Origin: DASUNP01 sp035249305
GTDB lineage: Bacteria > Acidobacteriota > Blastocatellia > UBA7656
Assembly: GCA_035249305.1 (NCBI GenBank)
Contig: DATFGQ010000039.1
Coordinates: 1 to 64,000, forward strand
Length of the DNA: 64,000 nt
Reading direction: 5' to 3'
Part shown: positions 60,963 to 64,000 of the stretch, in pieces
Layout of the letters: the number at the start of each line of letters is the position of its first letter
Position numbering within the stretch: position 1 is the first letter of the stretch
Notes under the pieces: generated by a model
The model's database searches: none
What the model saw: only the letters and a program-made list of their open reading frames with translations
What the model was told of the DNA's origin: nothing
Position numbers and translations under genes: made by a program

Positions 60963-62819
60963 ATGACTGAGATGTTCAGGCGCTGCCTCACCTTGCTCTG
61001 CGCGATGGCGGTAAGCGTTGCTATCTTTTCGTATTCTTTCTCACCCGACGCGTCGGCTCAGGAGCCAAGCCGCGCCTTCGCGATCAAAAACGCGCGCGTC
61101 TTTGACGGGGATGCCGTCAAGCAAAACATGACCGTCATCGTCGAGAACGGTTTGATAAAAGCCATCGGCAAAAACATCAACGTGCCCGAAGGAATGGAAT
61201 TGATCGACGCGACGGGCCACACCTTGCTGCCCGGCCTGATCGATTCACACACTCACAATTTCGGGCCGGTCTTGAAACAGGATTTGATCTTCGGAGTGAC
61301 GACCGCGCTCGACATGTTCACCTCGCATCATGCGGCGGCCGCCTGGAAGAAGCAGCAGGCGGAAGGCAAGGCCAACGACCGCGCGGACATATTCTCTGCC
61401 GGCACCCTGGTCACTGCGCCGGGCGGGCACGGCACGGAATACGGCATGAAGATACCTACGATCACCACGCCAGAAGAGGCCGACAGCTTCGTCGAGGCGC
61501 GCATTAAAGAAGGCTCCGATTACATAAAGATCGTTTACGACGATGGCCGAAGCTACGGCCGCAAGATCCCTTCGATCAACAAAGCCACCATGGCCGCGGT
61601 CGTAACCGCCGCCCACAAGCGCGGCAAGCTCGCCGTAGTTCACATACACTCTCTCGAAGAGGCGCGCGACGCCATCGACACGGGCGCAGACGGGCTGGTC
61701 CATCTCTTCGTAGACAAAGTCGACCCGGAGTTCGGGCGCTTCGCCGCTTCGCACAAAGCTTTCATAATCCCTACGCTCGCCGTCGAATCGAGTCTCACAG
61801 GCGTCGCCGCGGGCGCGTCGCTCGTCGAAGACCCGAACCTCGGACCCTATATTTCAAAGGCCGACGCGGGCAGCCTCGGGAGCACTTTTAATCTTCCCCC
61901 CTCGGCTACGATGACCTACAACGTCGCGGAAGAGACCGTGCGGCAGCTCAAGGCCGCGCGCGTCCCGATACTGGCTGGGACCGATGCGCCGAACGCGGGC
62001 ACCGCACACGGGGTCAGCATGCACAGCGAGATGGAGCTGCTCGTCAAAGCAGGGCTCAAGCCCGCGGAAGCGCTGGCCGCCGCGACATCGATCCCCGCGC
62101 GCCTGTTTCGCCTGAGTGATCGCGGCCGCATAGCCGAAGGGCTGCGCGCGGACTTGCTGCTCGTCAAAGGCGACCCCACCGCCGACATCAAAGCCACGCG
62201 CAACATCGCGAGGGTCTGGAAAGGCGGCGTTGCGGTGGATCGCAGCGCTTACCTGGCGGTGCTAGAAAAGGAGAGGGCCGAAGCCGCGCGCATGCGAGCG
62301 CTCCCCGCGCCCGCCGGTTCCGAATCGGGCGTGGTGAGCGACTTTGAAGAGGAGAAACCGACCGCGAAATTCGGCTCGGGCTGGGCGGTTTCGACCGACA
62401 GCTTCGCGGGCGGGAAATCGGTCGCGGAGATGAAGATTGTCGAAGGCGGCGCGAACGGGAGTCGTGGCTCGCTGCTAGTGACGGGCGAAACGGTCCCGGC
62501 TTTTCAATTCCCCTGGGCCGGCGCGGCCTTCTCGCCCGGCGACAAGCCTATGTCGCCGGCCAACCTCTCTTCAAAAAAAGAGATCAGTTTCTGGGCTAAG
62601 GGCGACGGCAAAACCTACCGCGTCATGATAATGACCAAGGGCGGAGGGTTCATGCCCGTGAGCAGAAATTTTGTCGCAGGCCCCGAGTGGAAGCAGTACA
62701 AGATGAGGCTTGCACAATTCGGCGGTATGGAAGGTTACGACATAACTAACATCATGTTCGCGGGCGGCCCCGCGCCGGGCAAGTTTACTTTTCAAATAGA
62801 CGACGTGCGGTTTCACTGA
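60963..62819 (+). CDS. Secreted amidohydrolase fused to a CIA30-like domain
   Basis: 618 residues with a signal peptide (about 1-32). The amidohydrolase (about 40-440) has LLPGLIDSHTHNFGPVLKQD, DYIKIVYDDG, LAVVHIHSLEEARDA and LAGTDAPNAGTAHG with metal-binding His/Asp, as in imidazolonepropionase-like prolidase/dipeptidase relatives. Residues about 465-618 (SDFEEEKPTAKFGSGWAVST to KFTFQIDDVRFH) form a beta-sandwich of the CIA30/CBM11 type. Such fusions are seen in a few soil phyla. Overlaps the next gene by one base. Confidence 0.8.
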   Translation: MTEMFRRCLTLLCAMAVSVAIFSYSFSPDASAQEPSRAFAIKNARVFDGDAVKQNMTVIVENGLIKAIGKNINVPEGMELIDATGHTLLPGLIDSHTHNFGPVLKQDLIFGVTTALDMFTSHHAAAAWKKQQAEGKANDRADIFSAGTLVTAPGGHGTEYGMKIPTITTPEEADSFVEARIKEGSDYIKIVYDDGRSYGRKIPSINKATMAAVVTAAHKRGKLAVVHIHSLEEARDAIDTGADGLVHLFVDKVDPEFGRFAASHKAFIIPTLAVESSLTGVAAGASLVEDPNLGPYISKADAGSLGSTFNLPPSATMTYNVAEETVRQLKAARVPILAGTDAPNAGTAHGVSMHSEMELLVKAGLKPAEALAAATSIPARLFRLSDRGRIAEGLRADLLLVKGDPTADIKATRNIARVWKGGVAVDRSAYLAVLEKERAEAARMRALPAPAGSESGVVSDFEEEKPTAKFGSGWAVSTDSFAGGKSVAEMKIVEGGANGSRGSLLVTGETVPAFQFPWAGAAFSPGDKPMSPANLSSKKEISFWAKGDGKTYRVMIMTKGGGFMPVSRNFVAGPEWKQYKMRLAQFGGMEGYDITNIMFAGGPAPGKFTFQIDDVRFH

Positions 62820-63913
62820 TGACCAGCCAAAGACCCGACCCGAACATAACCGGCGAGGCGCGCGAGCGTAACGCGCCTTTGATCGAGCGGCTCGCCGGTC
62901 AGGTGATAGACCTTGAGCCGCGCTACCTCCTTCAGATGGCGCACCTCACGGTCCCCGCCACCGTCTGGAAATACGTCGAAGGCGCGGTCACAAAGTCGAA
63001 AGCCAACCTCGTGATGTTAGACCTCGAAGACTCGATCCCGCGCGCGAACGAGGAGCTTTTGCAACAGGGCCGCGCCAACGTCGTACGCGCCTTCAACGAG
63101 CTCGATTGGGGCGCGCGGCTGCGGTTCTTCCGCCCGCGAGGGCTGGAGCTTGACCCCGCGCACGAAGACATCGCCGTCATCTGCGAGCAGGCGGGCGCTC
63201 GTCTGGACGGGCTGATCTATCCTAAGGTCGAAAGCGCGGACGAGGTGCGGTCGATAGACGCGACGCTCGCCCGGCTAGAGCGAAAGCTCGGTCTTCCCTC
63301 CGGCCGCATCCGCATAGAGGTGTTGATCGAATCCTGTTCGGCCGAACGAGAGGTCTTCGAGATAGCCCGCTCGTCGCGCCGGCTGGTGGGACTGGTCTTC
63401 GGCTCTTACGATTACTGGGCGAGCCTAGGGATGGGCGCTCGAACCTACAGGGCGGACCACCCGCTCATCAACCAGGCGCGCGGCGTCGTGGTCAAAGCGG
63501 CGGCTTCGGTAGGCATACCCGCCATCGCGGAGATGACCACTAACTATCCTACGCGAGATAAATCTGAAGAGGAGCGGCGGGCCGCGATCGAAGAGTTCCG
63601 GCGTGACGCGTTGTTGGCGCGCGACTTCGGGTTCGCGGGAAAGTGGACGGGCATACCCGAGCAGTCCTTGATGGCGGTCGAGATATTTCAGGTCGCCGAC
63701 GACGAGATCGCAAGCGCGGTCGAAGAAGCCAGGCAGTTCTTAATAGCGGAGCGCGAAGGTCGCGGCGCGACTATGATCGCGGGCAAGATGGCCGACCGCG
63801 CTACCGACCGCTTGAACCGCAACACGCTGAAGATCGCTTACGCGCTCGGCAGGCTTGACGAAGAGACGGCGGCCGATCTTGGACTTAAACCGGATGGCGA
63901 GGGGGAGAGATGA
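62819..63913 (+). CDS. HpcH/HpaI (CitE-like) CoA-lyase family protein
   Basis: 364 residues. The barrel shows HLTVPATVWKYVEGAVTKSK, NLVMLDLEDSIPRAN, GLIYPKVESADEV, RIRIEVLIESCSAEREV and LVFGSYDYWASLG. Glu and Asp after the strands bind magnesium as in citrate lyase beta and malyl-CoA lyase. It should cleave or form a CoA ester such as malyl- or citramalyl-CoA. It starts in the stop codon of the amidohydrolase and ends in the ATGA overlap with a MaoC-like gene, so the three are translationally coupled. Confidence 0.85.
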   Translation: MTSQRPDPNITGEARERNAPLIERLAGQVIDLEPRYLLQMAHLTVPATVWKYVEGAVTKSKANLVMLDLEDSIPRANEELLQQGRANVVRAFNELDWGARLRFFRPRGLELDPAHEDIAVICEQAGARLDGLIYPKVESADEVRSIDATLARLERKLGLPSGRIRIEVLIESCSAEREVFEIARSSRRLVGLVFGSYDYWASLGMGARTYRADHPLINQARGVVVKAAASVGIPAIAEMTTNYPTRDKSEEERRAAIEEFRRDALLARDFGFAGKWTGIPEQSLMAVEIFQVADDEIASAVEEARQFLIAEREGRGATMIAGKMADRATDRLNRNTLKIAYALGRLDEETAADLGLKPDGEGER

Positions 63914-64000
63914 GCGGCGCCAAGAAAGACGAGAACCTGATAGAGCAGAAGTACGGGCGGTTGCTGAACGACTTCCGCGTGGGCGAAGTCTATCACCACC
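63910..64000 (+). CDS. MaoC-like dehydratase, partial at right edge
   Basis: Thirty codons are visible from ATG 63910 (overlapping the previous stop by four bases): MSGAKKDENLIEQKYGRLLN then DFRVGEVYHH. The DFxVGxxYxH pattern is the start of the MaoC hotdog hydratase domain. A CitE-like lyase next to a MaoC hydratase is known from mesaconyl-/methylmalyl-CoA pathways. The rest is cut off. Confidence 0.6.
   Translation, partial: MSGAKKDENLIEQKYGRLLNDFRVGEVYHH

Overview
The window is about 60% GC apart from a few AT-rich islands. It looks like chromosomal DNA of a Gram-negative heterotroph, most likely Acidobacteriota of the Blastocatellia/Pyrinomonadaceae type. The basis is gene content: many secreted peptidases (M14, M16 pair, S9, S46, tricorn), TonB receptors with a carboxypeptidase-like N-terminal domain, sigma/anti-sigma pairs, a speA-speY-speB polyamine operon and an XPB/Bax1 pair. 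Taxonomy is inferred, since no rRNA or other marker gene is present. No tRNA, rRNA, CRISPR array, prophage or transposase gene was found.

Layout. 1-480 is AT-rich and holds the start of a SeqA-like gene running off the left edge. 479-3928 carries two PPOX-class flavin/F420 proteins and a sigma/anti-sigma pair. 4185-6962 holds a glycolipid glycosyltransferase and a PerR-like regulator behind a palindromic operator, then peroxiredoxin and thioredoxin genes. 7188-12774 has queA, a YihY membrane protein, an amine oxidase/bicupin operon, a SYLF protein and speB. 11878-15860 is the speB-speY-speA operon, probably making homospermidine. 16020-18296 is pheA-aroF behind a phenylalanine attenuator. 18320-29724 has an esterase, a ferredoxin/metallo-hydrolase, an M14 peptidase, plsC, a PhoD-like phosphatase and a ZnuD-like receptor. 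30610-33993 is a sigma/anti-sigma operon with two secreted proteins. 34122-41377 has an S9 peptidase, a KamB-like 16S rRNA methyltransferase, a Gfo/Idh/MocA oxidoreductase and the Bax1/XPB pair. 41430-48995 mixes a low-GC TIR-like protein, a TonB receptor, a sugar dehydrogenase, dodecin and smaller genes. 49420-59002 has an orphan DUF433 antitoxin, the M16 pair, S46 and tricorn. 59634-60830 is a TIR-domain effector-like gene. 60963-64000 is an amidohydrolase, a CoA-lyase-like gene and the start of a MaoC-like gene.

The strongest regulatory discovery is the pheA leader. A near-consensus promoter is followed by a 48-codon leader peptide with eight Phe codons within twelve, then mutually exclusive antiterminator and terminator hairpins, then pheA (with a Phe-binding ACT motif) overlapping aroF. 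It is a complete classical attenuator that lies outside any obvious gene call.

The second theme is intergenic DNA. Most long gaps are filled by closed multi-hairpin islands: one long outer stem enclosing three to six hairpins. They fall into at least three sequence families, some nested in a further inverted-repeat element. They sit at gene 3' ends and never in a divergent promoter gap. The third theme is probable defence or acquired genes of lower GC (1-237, 41945-42745, 59634-60830).
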